64,000 bases of DNA from Diadophis punctatus similis. Its lineage: Eukaryota; Chordata; Lepidosauria; Squamata; Dipsadidae. The position numbers and the translations under genes were made by a program. The DNA is taken from NCBI GenBank assembly GCA_023053685.1, contig JALIGW010000001.1, positions 68,005,240 to 68,069,239 on the forward strand. Direction: 5' to 3'. The notes beneath the pieces are model-generated. The model was not told the DNA's origin and did no database searches. It saw nothing but the letters and a program-made list of their open reading frames with translations. This document shows positions 46,012 through 58,102 of this stretch, piece by piece; positions within the stretch are counted from its first letter, which is position 1, and every line of letters starts with the position of its first letter.

Positions 46012-46334
46012 CAGAGGTGGGTTCCTGCCGGTACGGTTAATAGCTGTTGTTCGGTGCAGAGCCGAAGACACTGCTGCCATTCGCGGCGCGGGGGCTTTCC
46101 CCGGGCGCTGCCGCCACCCGCATGGATGCGCCAATTGCGTTCTTTTGCCCTCTGCGCATGCGCAAAGTGTTTTGCATGCGCAGAGGGCAAAAGAATGCAA
46201 TTGGCAGCGTCCATGCGGGCGGGAAAAGCGCCTGGGGAAAGCTCCTGCGCCGCGAACGGCAGCAGCGTCTTCGGCTCTGCGCCGAACAACAGCTATTAAC
46301 CGCACCGGCAAAAACAGGCAGGAACCCACCTCTG
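46012..46334. mobile_element. hAT-type hairpin MITE, 323 bp, exact 8-bp TSD
   Basis: The ends CAGAGGTGGGTTCCTGCCGG and CAGGCAGGAACCCACCTCTG are bounded by ATGTAATG at 46004-46011 and 46335-46342. It is a full-length hairpin centred near 46167, with TGCGCATGCGCA at 46153-46164 and TTGCATGCGCAG at its mirror position. Four long frames, two on each strand, are reflections of the palindrome. This is the cleanest copy of the subfamily in the window. Confidence 0.95.
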
Positions 46335-46342
46335 ATGTAATG

Positions 46343-47085
46343 TAATTTGATTTTAAACAGCAAATTTAAAAAAAAATTACAGTTCATATAGAAAGAAATG
46401 GTATGTGGTTCCTCCAGATTGCTATGCATTCTCAGTCATGAATCATTACACACCCCAGGGTCGTGCTTAATAAGAAAATTGTTTTTTGTTTCCTCCATGC
46501 AAATGAGTGACTAATGTGTGATGGCCCACTGCCACCTTTTCTATGTAGTTTGTTTACATGCACAGACAACACCAGAGACTTTGATAACATGGATAATGAT
46601 CAGCAGCTGCAATATTTCCCTTGCCTCAGCCTTTTTTGAAGCGACATAATAAATATGTTCCCTAAACTTTCAAATGCTATTCAGACCATACTGTTTTTGA
46701 TGAATGCTACAGCTGAGTTTACACCCAGCAAATCTGTGAAATTCATTAGATCTGATATTCGCCATGAATATTTATTTCTGCACTACTTCCAGTCTTGGAA
46801 AAAGTCATGGCACAGATAATATATAGCATAGCATTATTTTATTGCAGGACAGCTGTGTTTGTATAAGAAGGGTTTTCCACCTCCTTTTTTTTTGTCAAAA
46901 TTCCATCTCATGGCTTCAAACAAATTGGTTTTAAAACACCCAAACTGAATTCCTGATCCCTGTTAAATGCATGTCTAATTTATTTAGCAGTCTTTCCAAT
47001 TACGCAACCTATAAACAAAACAAAACAAAAAGACATTTTCCCTGTCAAACCATACATTCCACCAGCATCATGCATGCTTAGATCA
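46343..47085. other. Unique-looking sequence, no element recognised
   Basis: The part 46430-46720 is free of repeat words and moderately balanced in base composition. It could be a conserved non-coding segment, but this cannot be judged here. Confidence 0.35.
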
Positions 47086-47329
47086 TAGCAATAGCAATAG
47101 CACTTAGACTTATATACCGCTTCATAGTGCTTTACAGCCCTCTCTAAGCGGTTTACAGAGTTCAGCATATTGCCCCCAACAATCTGGATCCTCATTTTAC
47201 TGACCTCGGAAGGATGGAAGGCTGAGTCAACCTTGAGCCGGTGAGATTTGAACAGCTGAACTGCTGAACTAGCGGTCAGCTGAAGTAGCCTGCAGTGCTG
47301 CATTTAACCACTGCGCCACCTCGGCTCTA
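47086..47329 (-). mobile_element. tRNA-derived squamate SINE, full length
   Basis: From the (ATAGCA)n tail complement at 47086 to GCGCCACCTCGGCTCT at 47328. It carries both promoter-box regions on the minus strand and is very close in sequence to 33808-34051. Confidence 0.93.
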
Positions 47330-47571
47330 ATGGACAACTGCTTCTGTATCCTGACACTCAAGGAATGTTATCCCATAAGTAAAGGCAAGTTCCTGCATAG
47401 TTCCCCGTGTAAGTAAGATTGGTGTATTAAAATAGTTCAGACATGCTCCTTCAACTTGGCCTTTCACATTTCTATATTATAATTTTTGAATTTTGAATGT
47501 TTTAATATTGCCTTAGTGTTTTTGTTATACATTACTGTTTTAATAATAATTTTAAAAAACTACCTGGGTGA

Positions 47572-48280
47572 TTACAGCCCCTCCACCCAAAAGTTAAAAT
47601 CAGCTCTTTTAAAATCTAAGACTCTGGTATCATTATGTTCTATTGCTTGTGTTTGCGTTATGTTGAATTCTAGTATGACATGGTCACTCTCACCCAAGGT
47701 TCCTGCAGTTTCAATTCCCTTTATCACTTCTTCTCTGTTTGTAAGAATTAAGTCCGGTATGGCTGTCCCTCTAGTTCCCTCCTCTACGTTTTGGACAACA
47801 GAGTTGCCAGCCAGGTTGGTTAGGAACCTATTTGAGTTCTCACTTGGTGCGGAATTAGTCTTCCAGTTGATGTCAGGGTAATTGAAGTCCCCCATTACTA
47901 TTGTAGTGTGTTTCCTACATATATTTGTTAGTTGGTTAGCAAAAAGGACATCTGTTGTTTTCTGTTTGATTGGGTGGCCTATAGTATACACCTATGGCCA
48001 TGTCATTCTTTTTTTTTTCTTTTATGTTGACCCATATGCATTTTAGGAGGTTTTCATCTTTGGTTTCGTGCATTTCTGTAGCAATATAGTGGTCATTTAC
48101 ATAGAGTGCAACTCCATCTCCTCTTTTATGGGGTCTGGTTTTTTTGGAACAGTTTGTATCCTTCTATCAGTATGTTCCAGTCGTGGGTTTCATGTAAATG
48201 TCACTACATATAGAGTAACATTGTGCATTTTAATATTCTGTTGTTTGTTGAAGCCCTGCTTGAAATTGATGAAAAGTGAT
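47572..48280 (-). mobile_element. CR1 LINE endonuclease domain relic
   Basis: The 139-codon minus frame 47572-47991 has Met-Gly-Asp-Phe-Asn-Tyr-Pro-Asp-Ile-Asn-Trp (Gly-Asp-Phe-Asn at residues 34-37) and Glu-Ser-Asp-His at 101-104. These are the catalytic motifs of the apurinic-type endonuclease in CR1. Upstream coding sequence continues to about 48280 in another frame, with words for Tyr-Val-(Asn)-Asp-His and a Tyr-Arg-Pro-Pro-like site near the joint. It is an internal piece with frameshifts, so it is dead. Confidence 0.9.
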
Positions 48281-48565
48281 GATATGGAAAGAAAAAAGGG
48301 ATCAACAAACCGAACCCTTGATGAGGGGAGTTGTGGGGAGGAGAAGGGAAATCAAGAAGGTACCTCAATTGTGTGGTCAACCCCCCTCCCCATTTTTACA
48401 TTCATTGATTTTGTTTGACTCTCTCAGTCCCATGGAGATACCTCCCTATTTGTAATATTTCCCCCACATTTTTAGACCTTCTAAAATTCCAATTTTGGGA
48501 AACGTCCCAGTGGCCAGTAGGAGGCAAAGGGGTTGATTTGACATTAGTTCTCCTATCCTCTGAGG

Positions 48566-48814
48566 CAGCGGTTCGAATGGGGGGGGTCAAAGGACCCTTT
48601 CACATGGGTCGGGAGACTTCGCCCAGATGCCGCCATTTGGATTATTTTACCCTCTGCACATGCGCAGAACACTTTGCACATGTGCAGAAGGTAAAAGAAT
48701 CCAAATGGCAGTAGCGTGGTGGCAGGCGTGGTGGTGGGCGCAACGGGGGGTGGGTTGCAGTGGGGCATGAGGGTGGGGCACGGGGCAGGGCATTAGGAAG
48801 GTTGAGAACCACTG
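48566..48814. mobile_element. hAT-type MITE, 249 bp, exact 8-bp TSD
   Basis: The ends CAGCGGTTCGAATGG and GGTTGAGAACCACTG are inverted, and CTCTGAGG flanks it at 48558-48565 and 48815-48822. The core hairpin has CTCTGCACATGCGCAGAAC and TTGCACATGTGCAGAAGG. It unites the CAGTGGTTCTCAACC termini with the GCGCATGTGC core. Confidence 0.93.
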
Positions 48815-48822
48815 CTCTGAGG

Positions 48823-49976
48823 TCAAAGAAAAAGCTTCAATCTCAGAGGGAGAAAATCAAGTAATTTTATGATCCTGGGATCATGTCCAGGAACAACAAC
48901 ATGCACCCTTCATAAACAAATAATCTTATTTTGAAGGGTAAGTCTTTAGAAACAGGATGGTACACTTTCACAATTTTCTAGACAGAAATGTTACAGGGGT
49001 ATCTGTTCTTTTAATAATATGAATTCCCGGTTATTAATATAGTAGGATCCAATCTGGGACACATATATTTGCCTTCATTTGTATTAATATAGCCTTGTAT
49101 TACTTCTCATTCTTTGTAAAGATGGTGTTTTATCTTATGCTTTTTCCTAAATATGATTAATATAAATATATGCTTGATATTAAAAGAGTTTTTAAAATTT
49201 ATTTATTTTTGAGAAAATGCATGCAACAAAGACATGGGAGCAAAGCCTTTTTCATTTGCATTTCCAACTTTGCATTTCCTGAAAAATGCCATTAACATTT
49301 GCCAATTACATTGTTGGGGCTATTAACATACATATTTTTGAAACAAAAATAGCTAAAAACATATATTCATTGGAAAATGCATGAACGAAGTCTCATGATC
49401 TACTTTAAGACTGTCATGTTCTTTTCCATTGCTTAACTTTGGCAAGCATAGACGTTTTTCCAAGTTTATCATCTGTTCACATCACTAGCTGATGTTTGAG
49501 AGAAGTCAACAAAATCATCAACCTTTATTTGATTTTTTTTATTTGAGGGGTTGGTTCTCTTTGTTTATTTGAACTTGTAGAGAATCAAATGCATGTATTA
49601 GAAACAATATAAAATAATATACGTGCCCATTTAGTGTTGACTTTTTCAAATTTAGATAAAACAAGCCTGACTTTGAAAAATGGGGAAATGAAGTGTAATC
49701 AAAATAACACCTTGAAATTTGAAATGAAATTACGCTAAAGTTAACTTCAGTCCCATTGATTTCAATACCACTGCTATAAATATAATTTGAAGTAACTTAG
49801 ATTATTTAAAGAAAAAGAAAAGGAGAAATATAAATGACAGGATTTCTCAGAAGAGCAGCACCAATAAAGCAAAATATAATAAGGATGTTATGCTAAACGT
49901 CCAATGGTTTGTTCACTAGATATGTCTGTATTTGAAAAATCATTTATGATTCTGTTTAGATGTAATGATTTGCAAT
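48823..49976. other. AT-rich sequence, no feature recognised
   Basis: About 1.15 kb with no repeat family recognised. The stretch 49200-49440 contains several octamer-like ATTTGCAT words, which I do not interpret. Confidence 0.4.
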
Positions 49977-49984
49977 ACCTAGAT

Positions 49985-50084
49985 CAAGGTTTCCAAACCT
50001 TGGCAAGTTTAAGGTGTGTGCTGGCTGGAGAATTCTGGGAGCTGAAGTCCATACTCTTAAACTTGCCATGGTTGAGAAAAACAG
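49985..50084. mobile_element. Short hAT-type MITE, about 100 bp, TSD 7 of 8
   Basis: CAAGGTTTCCAAACCTTGGC and CCATGGTTGAGAAAAACAG are imperfect inverted ends. The flanks are ACCTAGAT (49977-49984) and ACATAGAT (50085-50092). The inside GAATTCTGGGAGCTGAAGTCC is shared with the palindrome at 1879. Confidence 0.7.
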
Positions 50085-50125
50085 ACATAGATGATCATTT
50101 TGTAACTTGAATTCCTTCAGTGTTA

Positions 50126-50735
50126 CTGTATTTTTCTGAGTATAAGACGCACCTTTTTCTTCCCTAAAAGTGGCTGAAAATTTGGGTGCGTCTTATACTT
50201 CGAATGTAGCTTTTTTCCAGCCCTAACTAGATGCTAAGAGATCTTCCCAGCTCTTACCTTGCAGGCTTTTTCATTGTTACTCTCTCCAAAGAATGTTTTT
50301 CCAGCCCTAAGTCTTTGCAGAATTTTTTTTCAGTGCTCTACTTGCTCCGAATAAGTTTTTTCTAGCCCTAACCAGGTGCTAACTATCTTCCCAGCTCTTA
50401 CTGGCTTGCAGGTTCTTTCATTGTTACTCTCTCAGAAGAAGGTTTTTTTAAGTCCTAACCAGGGGATAAAATAATGTGCTGAAGCTGCTCCGAATAAGTT
50501 TTTTTCTAGCCCTAACCAGGTGCTAACGAACTTCCCAGCTCTTACTGGCTTGCAGGTTCTTTCATTGTTATTCTCTCAGAAGAAGGTTTTTTTAAGTCCT
50601 AACCAGGAGATAAAATAATGTGCTGAAGGTGACCAGACTAAGGACGCTAGCCAGATGAATACCTGGTAGGCAGATTGTTTTCCCCTATTTTCCTCCCCAA
50701 AAACTAAGGTGCATCTTATACTCCAAAAAATACGG
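50126..50735. mobile_element. Tc1/mariner-type MITE, 610 bp, TA target
   Basis: The ends CTGTATTTTTCTGAGTATAA and its partner reading CTCCAAAAAATACGG are inverted repeats, bounded by TA at 50124-50125 and 50736-50737. The inside has two close copies of a 143-bp unit (50344-50486, 50487-50629) and a worn third at about 50207-50340. No transposase is present. Confidence 0.78.
50344..50629. repeat. 143-bp direct tandem duplication inside the MITE
   Basis: Both units begin GCTCCGAATAAGTTTTTT and include CCCAGCTCTTACTGGCTTGC. They differ by only a few bases, so the duplication is recent relative to the element or is kept similar by conversion. Confidence 0.92.
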
Positions 50736-51058
50736 TACTTTCTTGTAAGGAGGTAATTCCTGTTATTAAAAAAATACCGTATTATAATCAACTACCCTCT
50801 TCCTCAAAAGAACTATCTATGTATTCTTTTGAGCAGCAACTTCAACTGGAAAAATAAATATAATAGAAATGCAGCTGTCATAAAATACCTTGCATTTGGT
50901 ACCTTTAATGTATATGATACTCAAATTCAAATTGCATGTAAAGGATCATATCCATGCCCTTTTACCTGAATTGAAATATACTGCCACTTGAACTAAATGT
51001 ATCTATTAGGATTATATGGGCCATCTGATCATCTCACTCATTGTCATATTGTCCAGAA

Positions 51059-51140
51059 AGGGATAGGGTCTCCTGCTTGAACAGTGGATTGGACTAAAGT
51101 ACCTCTAAGGTCCCTTCCAACTCTGTTATTCTGTATTCTA
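51059..51140 (+). mobile_element. CR1 LINE 3' terminus, about 80 bp
   Basis: GGGTCTCCTGCTTGAACAGT, TTCCAACTCTGTTATTCTG and one ATTCTA. It is a very short 5'-truncated insertion. Confidence 0.88.
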
Positions 51141-51144
51141 ACTG

Positions 51145-51714
51145 TCAGTGGCTTTCCAAAATTTCCGTTTGGAATCTTTCAGAGTTCTCTCAGAATTTCA
51201 GAATTATTTGAAGTCTACCAAAGCTTCAAATACGACCAGGGTGTGCTAGAAAAAGGAAAGGCTATGAAATAGTAATTCAAGATAATTGTTTTCTATCTTT
51301 CTATCTGCATCATCTCTTTGGTACAGAGATACATTAACTGTGAGGCATTTCTGTCTTGCCACAAAATAATGCCATATATTTGAAGTGATGGAGTCTCAGG
51401 AGCTTTAAATATTCCATGATATATGTATCTTCAGTCTACTGCTGTTGCTTTTTAACCTCATTCAGTCATTCAGTCATCTTGGGGCTATTTATATTTCTTG
51501 ACTCCTTTTAACCAAAAGCATAGCTGTCTCTTTCCAATAGCTTTCTCCTTTGTCTTTTTAAAGCTTCAAGCTATTCCCCTTTTAACTTTTCCTCAAGTGT
51601 AATGTTATTCAGAACCATTTGAATAGTTCTCAGCTTCTAATACTTGAATGAAATCCGGATAACAACTCTTCCACCAAATCCAACTGACAATTGTGAAATA
51701 TGGCCTTCTTTTTG
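51145..51714. other. AT-rich sequence, no feature recognised
   Basis: Nothing supported. Confidence 0.4.
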
Positions 51715-52055
<341 letters not shown>

Positions 52056-52325
52056 CTGATGCATTCTTAAAAATAACTAGTCAATCCAGCCTCTAAAAGA
52101 GGTAGAGAATTTGTGTTGACCGTTTCATAAAGAACAGAGCACAAATCGTTGGAATATCTGATAAGATAATGGATTAGATTTTTGTTAGATGTTAGATAGC
52201 GAAGCTTGTCTTAGGTTTTCAAAAAAAATTGTAAAATCCTCATTTGTATTTTTCAAACGTGTTTGCACTAAAGTCAGAATCAAAATAAATTCCTTTAATA
52301 TAGCCGCAATATTTTTAAACAGTGT

Positions 52326-52446
52326 GTTGTTTGGTGCTCTCTGGGCTTGATTGTTTTCTTGCAGCCATGTCATTACCAAAATTACCTACTTTGGTAATGA
52401 AACATCTGCAAGAAAGCAACCAAGCTCAGAGAGCATCAAGGATCCC
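52326..52446. repeat. Palindromic dispersed repeat related to 10254-10432
   Basis: TGTTTGGTGCTCTCTGGGCTTG and CAAGCTCAGAGAGCATCAAGG are inverted. The centre reads AATTACCTACTTTGGTAATGAAAC. It is a shorter version of the 10.3 kb palindrome. Confidence 0.6.
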
Positions 52447-52449
52447 ACA

Positions 52450-53443
52450 ATTCAACCCTGAGCTACAAATATTCTCCTCTATTGATTTGAAAGGCACTTA
52501 ACTTTTTGCAAAATAGCTATCCTTGCAGCTCTACATAAATTATTTCCCTTTTTAAAAAAAGTATATGACAAGCCAGTGGGGTTCTGGACTTATTGCATTG
52601 TCACCAAACTGAGGACACACATCCCTTGAGAATAATTGGCTTGGGTGATAACATTTCAAAGACAATGCTAAAAGTGCTGTGCCCTGGAAGGTTCTGCAGC
52701 TGATTTGTTTATAATACAGATTATAAGTAAAAGTTTAAATTAATGAAAAAAATGCCCTAGTAGAAGCGGAGCTGTAAACAAGGTCAAAGATAATTTTAAA
52801 TGACCTTCATATATCATTTATGATAATATTAAACATGGGTTCCCATCAAGGGTGACATATAATATTGAGGGACTTCTAGTGCTGTATATTTGCTCCAGTC
52901 CAAAGATGTGCCTGTAACTGCTATTAATACAGGGACCACTGAAAATTCAGTCCACAGCAGTGCATTATATGTCCATATTCTATTATTTCTCAGCATTTTT
53001 TTTAAAAAAACTAGTCCCTTCTGAAAGTCCGTCCAACATCTGCAATTGATTTTGTACTGTACAAAATTTGCTTTTTTCTTTCTACATTACACATTTACAT
53101 ACTTTACAAAATATACAAATCATATACAAAAGAGGAGAAGGTCAAAGAACACAAGGCATGTCCAGAAGAAGATGTAGAGACAACATCAAAGACACACTAC
53201 AACAACATCAATTAACAATGATCGAGGTCATCAGAAGAGAAAGAGCTACAACTTTGTATCTTTGTACCTCCCTCTTTTACCAACTGAAGTGGTAAAAGAG
53301 AAAGTAAATAAAAAGATCATACATTTCTATTCTCTGTATTATTCCTCTTGTGTTTTTTTATTTGAAATTGATATAGTCCTAATGTAAGTGTAAAATATCT
53401 GTAATATATATATAGTGATTTCTCCCCCCCCCCATTATCACAG
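52450..53443. other. AT-rich sequence, no feature recognised
   Basis: The stretch 53115-53300 includes GAGACAACATCAAAGACACAC and could be a worn protein relic; it matches no family I can name. Confidence 0.4.
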
Positions 53444-53445
53444 TT

Positions 53446-53765
53446 ATTGCCTGATTGATTATGTGGCATCAAGCTGTTGTTGAGTTTCATCAACTACATA
53501 GATAGATATTCTCCATAATAATCTGTCCCTAACCTGGTCTTTCAGATTGTGAGCGCACTGATCTTCACTGTAACTTAGTCCATTGCTGTCTGTCTTTTCC
53601 TTTTCCTGTCTCCTTTCTCCTTTCCCATCATTAGAGCCTTCTCTAGAGAGCTAGGTCTTTGCACATTGGGTCCAAGTAGGATAATTTGAAGTGTGTTGTC
53701 CTCTAGATCAACTCTAACTTGATCTGTTCTTTTCAAATATACACAAGGGTTTGATGAGTTGAAAA
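53446..53765 (-). mobile_element. BovB LINE 3' end
   Basis: The low-coordinate edge CTGATTGATTATGTGGCATCAAG is the complement of the BovB end with its ATAATCAATCA tail. CCTGGTCTTTCAGATTGTGAG parallels the copy at 43.77 kb. Coding remains are unreadable. Confidence 0.65.
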
Positions 53766-53769
53766 TGAC

Positions 53770-53799
53770 TTGATTGATCAATCAATCAATCAATCAAAA
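53770..53799. repeat. (ATCA)n short microsatellite
   Basis: About five ATCA units, possibly a BovB-type tail of another insertion. Confidence 0.8.
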
Positions 53800-54156
53800 G
53801 AATGATGGAGCTGGCATGGAGCTGTGCCAGCATAGAACCCTCCACCTGGGTGGAAGAGATCATTTTAAGATTTAAAAAAAAATCCATACAGCCAACTTCC
53901 TCTCTTGACATTGACTGTTTTGAATGCATTTTTCCTATGAATGCAGATATCTGGGAGAGAAGTGTATTAGCTTCCATATGTACCTGGAAGCTCATAATGA
54001 AAGATCATGCCTTATGTAGAAATCATTGCATATATTAAGTAGGAAAAAAAACCATTTTTAAGATGCTGCTGAAAGATAAAGCAAGTGCACCCACACTTGC
54101 TGAAAGTGAAACACCTTTTCTGCTTCAGATTTGAATACCTTCATAGGCCTCTGTGA

Positions 54157-54372
54157 ATAGCAATAGCAATAGCACTTAGACTTATATACCACTTCATAGT
54201 GCTTTACAGCCCTCTCTAAGCGGTTTACAGAGTTCAGCATATTGCCCCCAACAATCTGGGTCTTCATTTTACCGACCTCAGAAGGATGGAAGGCTGAGTC
54301 AACCTTGAGCCGGTGAGATTTGAACAGCTGAACTGCTGAACTAGCAGTCAGCTGAAATAGATTGCAGTGCAG
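54157..54372 (-). mobile_element. tRNA-derived squamate SINE
   Basis: It has the (ATAGCA)n tail complement, ACTTCATAGTGCTTTACAGC and CCCCCAACAATCTGGGTC, and it loses the last bases of the tRNA head near 54372. Confidence 0.92.
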
Positions 54373-54639
54373 TGAAAAGGTTTCTCTCCTACAAGATGTT
54401 TATTTTTAATTCAGATGTTCCTGAAAACCTAACTTCATTTCAAGGATGTTGGGAGAAGAATCATCTGGGGCATCAAATGGTGCATAATCCAGAATGAGGA
54501 ATGTTAACAATGGGATGTATATCTGAATGGTGTCTTGTAAAAGCAGTAGTCAGTCCAGATAACTTTTGGGCACATAGAAAGAAGCCCAAAGGCTACCCTG
54601 CAAAGGAGAGCAGAAATATGGCAAAGAGTGGTGTATGTC

Positions 54640-55327
54640 TTGTGCACCAATTGCGACCCTACTTGGAGAAGGAGGCACTTCTCACAGTCACTCATGCCCT
54701 TATCACCTCACGGCTGGATTACTGCAATGTGCTCTACATGGGGCTACCCTTGAAGAGTGTCCAGCGACTGCAATTGGTGCAAAATGCAGCTGCGCGAGCT
54801 GTGGTGGGTGTACCTAGATGCACCCACGTAACACCGATCCTCCACCAGCTGCATTGGCTGCCCATTAGTCTCCGGATCCAATTTAAGGTGTTGGTCGTTA
54901 CCTTTAAAGCCCTACATGGCTCAGGGCCAGGTTATCTTCGGGACCGCATCCTGCCGCATACTTCCCTACGACCGGTTAGGTCCCACAGAGTTGGTCTCCT
55001 CCAGGTCCCATCGACCAAGCAATGCCGGATGGCGGGGCTGAGGGGGAGAGCCTTCTCTGTGGGAGCCCCCTCCCTTTGGAACCAGCTCCCTCCAGAGATC
55101 AGGACTATCCCCACCCTGCTGGCTTTCCGTAAAGCAATAAAAACTTGGCTCTTCCAGCAGGCGGGGTATGAGTGAAAATTCTTTTAAAAGATTTATAGTA
55201 TTTTAATATGTTTTTAATATTGTTTTTTATTGATTATATTTCTATACCTGCTGTTAGCCGCCCAGAGTCCCCCGGGAGTTGGGCGGCATAGAAATTTTAA
55301 TAAATAAATAAATAAAATAAATAAATA
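54640..55327 (+). mobile_element. L2 LINE, C-terminal ORF and complete 3' end
   Basis: The 224-codon frame 54501-55175 is L2 from about residue 47. It reads Leu-Asp-Tyr-Cys-Asn-Val-Leu-Tyr-Met-Gly-Leu-Pro, then Leu-Gln-Leu-Val-Gln-Asn-Ala-Ala-Ala-Arg, Leu-His-Trp-Leu-Pro-Ile, Arg-Ala-Phe-Ser-Val-Gly-Ala-Pro-Ser-Leu-Trp-Asn and a final Lys-Thr-Trp-Leu-Phe. A 3' untranslated part and GGGAGTTGGGCGGCATAGAA with an (AAAT)n tail follow. The frame is open to its natural end, so this is a young or lucky 5'-truncated copy. The first ~46 residues are flanking sequence. Confidence 0.93.
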
Positions 55328-55329
55328 GT

Positions 55330-56069
55330 CCAAAGGTTTAAGTATGGGAGCTCCATAGAGCAAAAACTGGGCTATGTTGAATGATGATGTGCTTGAAGAT
55401 GCACCCTTAAAGAAGTGTTATCCTCTTGTCTTTAGAGCCTCATTCTGTCTCAGCAGCTCATGAATGAGATTTTTGTACCTAAAAAATAGTGAGACCACTT
55501 ATTCTTTTTTGAAAGAGACTGCCCACTGTCTGTCTCTGGAAAATTCTGGAAGCCACTGATTTCTTTGGACTAAAAGCTTTTCTTTGTCTGTCAGCAGCCC
55601 TTAATTCCTGCTGTTCATCCCCTGATTCTTATTCTTATCTATCTTTATCTCTATCACAATTCAATGACTCTCAGTAGCTCATCTAGTTAAAAAAACCTAT
55701 AAAAATACAAAAATCACAATACAATAGCACTAAAACAACACAAAGAGACTTAGAAAGTGGCAACATCAAGTCAACTTTACTTAAATCAAATTAAGTAAAG
55801 TCTATGCAAAACATACCAGGCTTTTAAACCTGACCTCCACAGAATAAGCACTGCGACAGAAAAGCAACACTTCCTTGCCTCACCTCCCCGCCCCAACCTC
55901 CCAAAATTGTGAGTTTTGCGTATCTAATCAGTGGGGCCAAAACTGGCTGAAGGAAGCAGTCCAGAAATTATGTGGATGCTCTAAAAAGATAATATCTTGT
56001 CTGAGTCAATCTTGACTTCTTGTGACTGTACAGATGCAATGCTATGTTTTCATGGGACGGAGGCAGTAT
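55330..56069. other. Sequence without recognised feature
   Basis: Nothing supported. Confidence 0.4.
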
Positions 56070-56077
56070 GGATATGG

Positions 56078-56343
56078 CAGCGATGAAATCCATTTTTTTA
56101 CTACCGGTTATGTGGGCGTGGCTTGGTGGGCGTGGTGTGCCTTGGTGGGCGTGGCTTGGTGGGCGTGGCAGGAGGATACTGCAAAATCTCCATTCCTACC
56201 CCACTCTGGGGCCAGCCAGAGGTGGTATTTGCCGGTTCTCCGAACTACTCCGAACTACTCAAAACTACCGGTTCTCTGAACTAGTCAAAATTTCCGCTAC
56301 CGGTTCTCCAGAACCTGTCAGAACCTGCTGGATTTCACCCCTG
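56078..56343. mobile_element. hAT-type MITE, 266 bp, TSD 7 of 8
   Basis: The ends CAGCGATGAAATCCATTTTT and GCTGGATTTCACCCCTG lie between GGATATGG (56070-56077) and GGATATGA (56344-56351). Inside are four GGGCGTGGCTTGGT units, the complement of the CCACGCCCACCAAG repeats at 15.9 kb, and repeated CGAACTACTC and CTACCGGTTCTC words. Confidence 0.9.
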
Positions 56344-56351
56344 GGATATGA

Positions 56352-56980
56352 TATCTGGGATATCCCACCCCTGGGATATCTCTCATGATACAATCCATCG
56401 CAATGGGGAGAGGGAATTAGACCCCAGTCTCCTTGTGCCCATTGCCACTGTTGCAATGGAACATTCAAAATTGTTTTTTTTTTTCCTGCTTAAGGAAGCT
56501 TAAGAGAACAAGGTTGCTCTAAATGAACAAGCGTAAGTGGATAAGATCAATAGTCCTTCCCATACAGAGCTCACCTTTTCCTTTTCTCTCCTAGCCCTTG
56601 AGTTTCCTTTCTCCCCTCACTCCCTCTACAATATAATAGAGCCAGCCTGGTGAGTTGCCAAGGTGAAATGTGCAATTAAATATTTATCCTTGAGATTCTT
56701 TCAGAAGGAAACCTTAATACGTCTTTACATACATCCTGAAATCTCTTCAGCATGCACAGCACTATCTGCAAAAATTTGGGATTAATTTATCAAAAAGATT
56801 GATTCACCTTTCTAGCTGTTCTGAATGCAGATCAGCTTAATAAACCTTGCAAGCTTTTCAGAATTTTTCAGATATACAATTTATTCAAAATGGTGACCAT
56901 ATCAAGAGGGAGTTTAGCTTCTTCTAAAAAAATCCCCTCCCCAAAATCTCTATAATAATGACCTAGGTACAATTTTTCAG
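56352..56980. other. Sequence without recognised feature
   Basis: Nothing supported. A GGGATATC-type dinucleotide slip follows the MITE at about 56352-56385. Confidence 0.4.
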
Positions 56981-56982
56981 GA

Positions 56983-57731
56983 AGCAACTGGACTTTCTTG
57001 TTTTTTCTTTGAAGATTTTTTGTTTCTCATTCAAGAAGCTTCTTCAGCTCTGACTGGATGGTGGTGAATGAAAGGATTTATATTCCTTGCAGACAGTTGG
57101 TCATTTGCATCCTTTTAGAGCTGTTGAGGCACTTGGAGATTTATCTATGTCCTCAGGGACACTGAGTAGTTCAAATGGTTCCTGTAGTCTGCAAGTTTTT
57201 GGAAATCCGTTCATACTCCCACACCATTCAAAGGGTGTTCATCCCAAAGTGCATGGCTAAAAGTCTATGGAGATTCTCAGTCATGCAGGTCATAGTTGCC
57301 CCAAAGGTGTTTTTTCAGGAGGCAGCTGGACTTTCTTGTTTTTTTCTTTGAAGATGTTTCGCTTCTCATCCAAGAAGCTTCATTAGCTCTGACTGAATGG
57401 TGGGGAATGGAAGGATGGTGTGCAAGTATGAACGGACTTCCAAAAAATTTCCAAAAAATTGCAGACCTCAGGAACCATTTGCACTACTCAGGTGACCCTG
57501 AGGACACAGATAAACCTCCAAGTTCCTCAACAACTGCCTAAAAGGATGCAAATGACCAGCTGTCTGCAAGGAATATAAATCCTTCCATTCGCCGCCATCC
57601 AGTCAGAGCTGAAGAAGCTTCTTGGATGAGAACCGAAATATCTTCAAAGAAAAAACAAGAAAGTCCAGTTGCCTCCTGAGAAAGCTCTTTTGGGACAACC
57701 ATGGCCTGGATGACTGAGAATCTCCATAGAC
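56983..57731. repeat. Inverted Penelope-like repeat complex
   Basis: Three pieces of one family lie here: minus (56983-57240), minus (57264-57416) and plus (57418-57731). The outer arms 57264-57416 and 57579-57731 pair over about 150 bp, from TCTATGGAGATTCTCAGTCAT to CTGAGAATCTCCATAGA. The plus copy has GAAGAAGCTTCTTGGATGAG followed by a GAAA word. The inverted joining fits Penelope-like elements, but no reverse transcriptase or GIY-YIG sequence is present to prove it. Confidence 0.55.
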
Positions 57732-57734
57732 CTA

Positions 57735-58100
57735 GGTATAATTGCACACTTTTTCAATCCCTTTGTATAGTACATTCCACATCATGATTTTTTAAGCAAG
57801 AACCCTGCAATTTATCTGTTGAAATATTCATTGAGTATCATATTTAGGGATTTACATTTTTGTTTTCCTTGAATACATCCAATGCTAAATATGAGTTATT
57901 GAGAAAGCTTATAAGGACCAACCTTTCTATGTTTCACAAAATCAAACCAACAGCAACAAAAAAACTCCAACCTATTTTTGCTTTAAAAAATTCTTCCAAC
58001 TTAAAGAACACCTTTCCTTTGAGTTGATCTTGTAAAATGTAATTAGTAGACATCTATAGTTGGCTGATGGTTAAAATTTACCAACCCCTGGACAAAGATT
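57735..58100. other. AT-rich sequence, no feature recognised
   Basis: Nothing supported. Confidence 0.4.
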
Positions 58101-58102
58101 TA

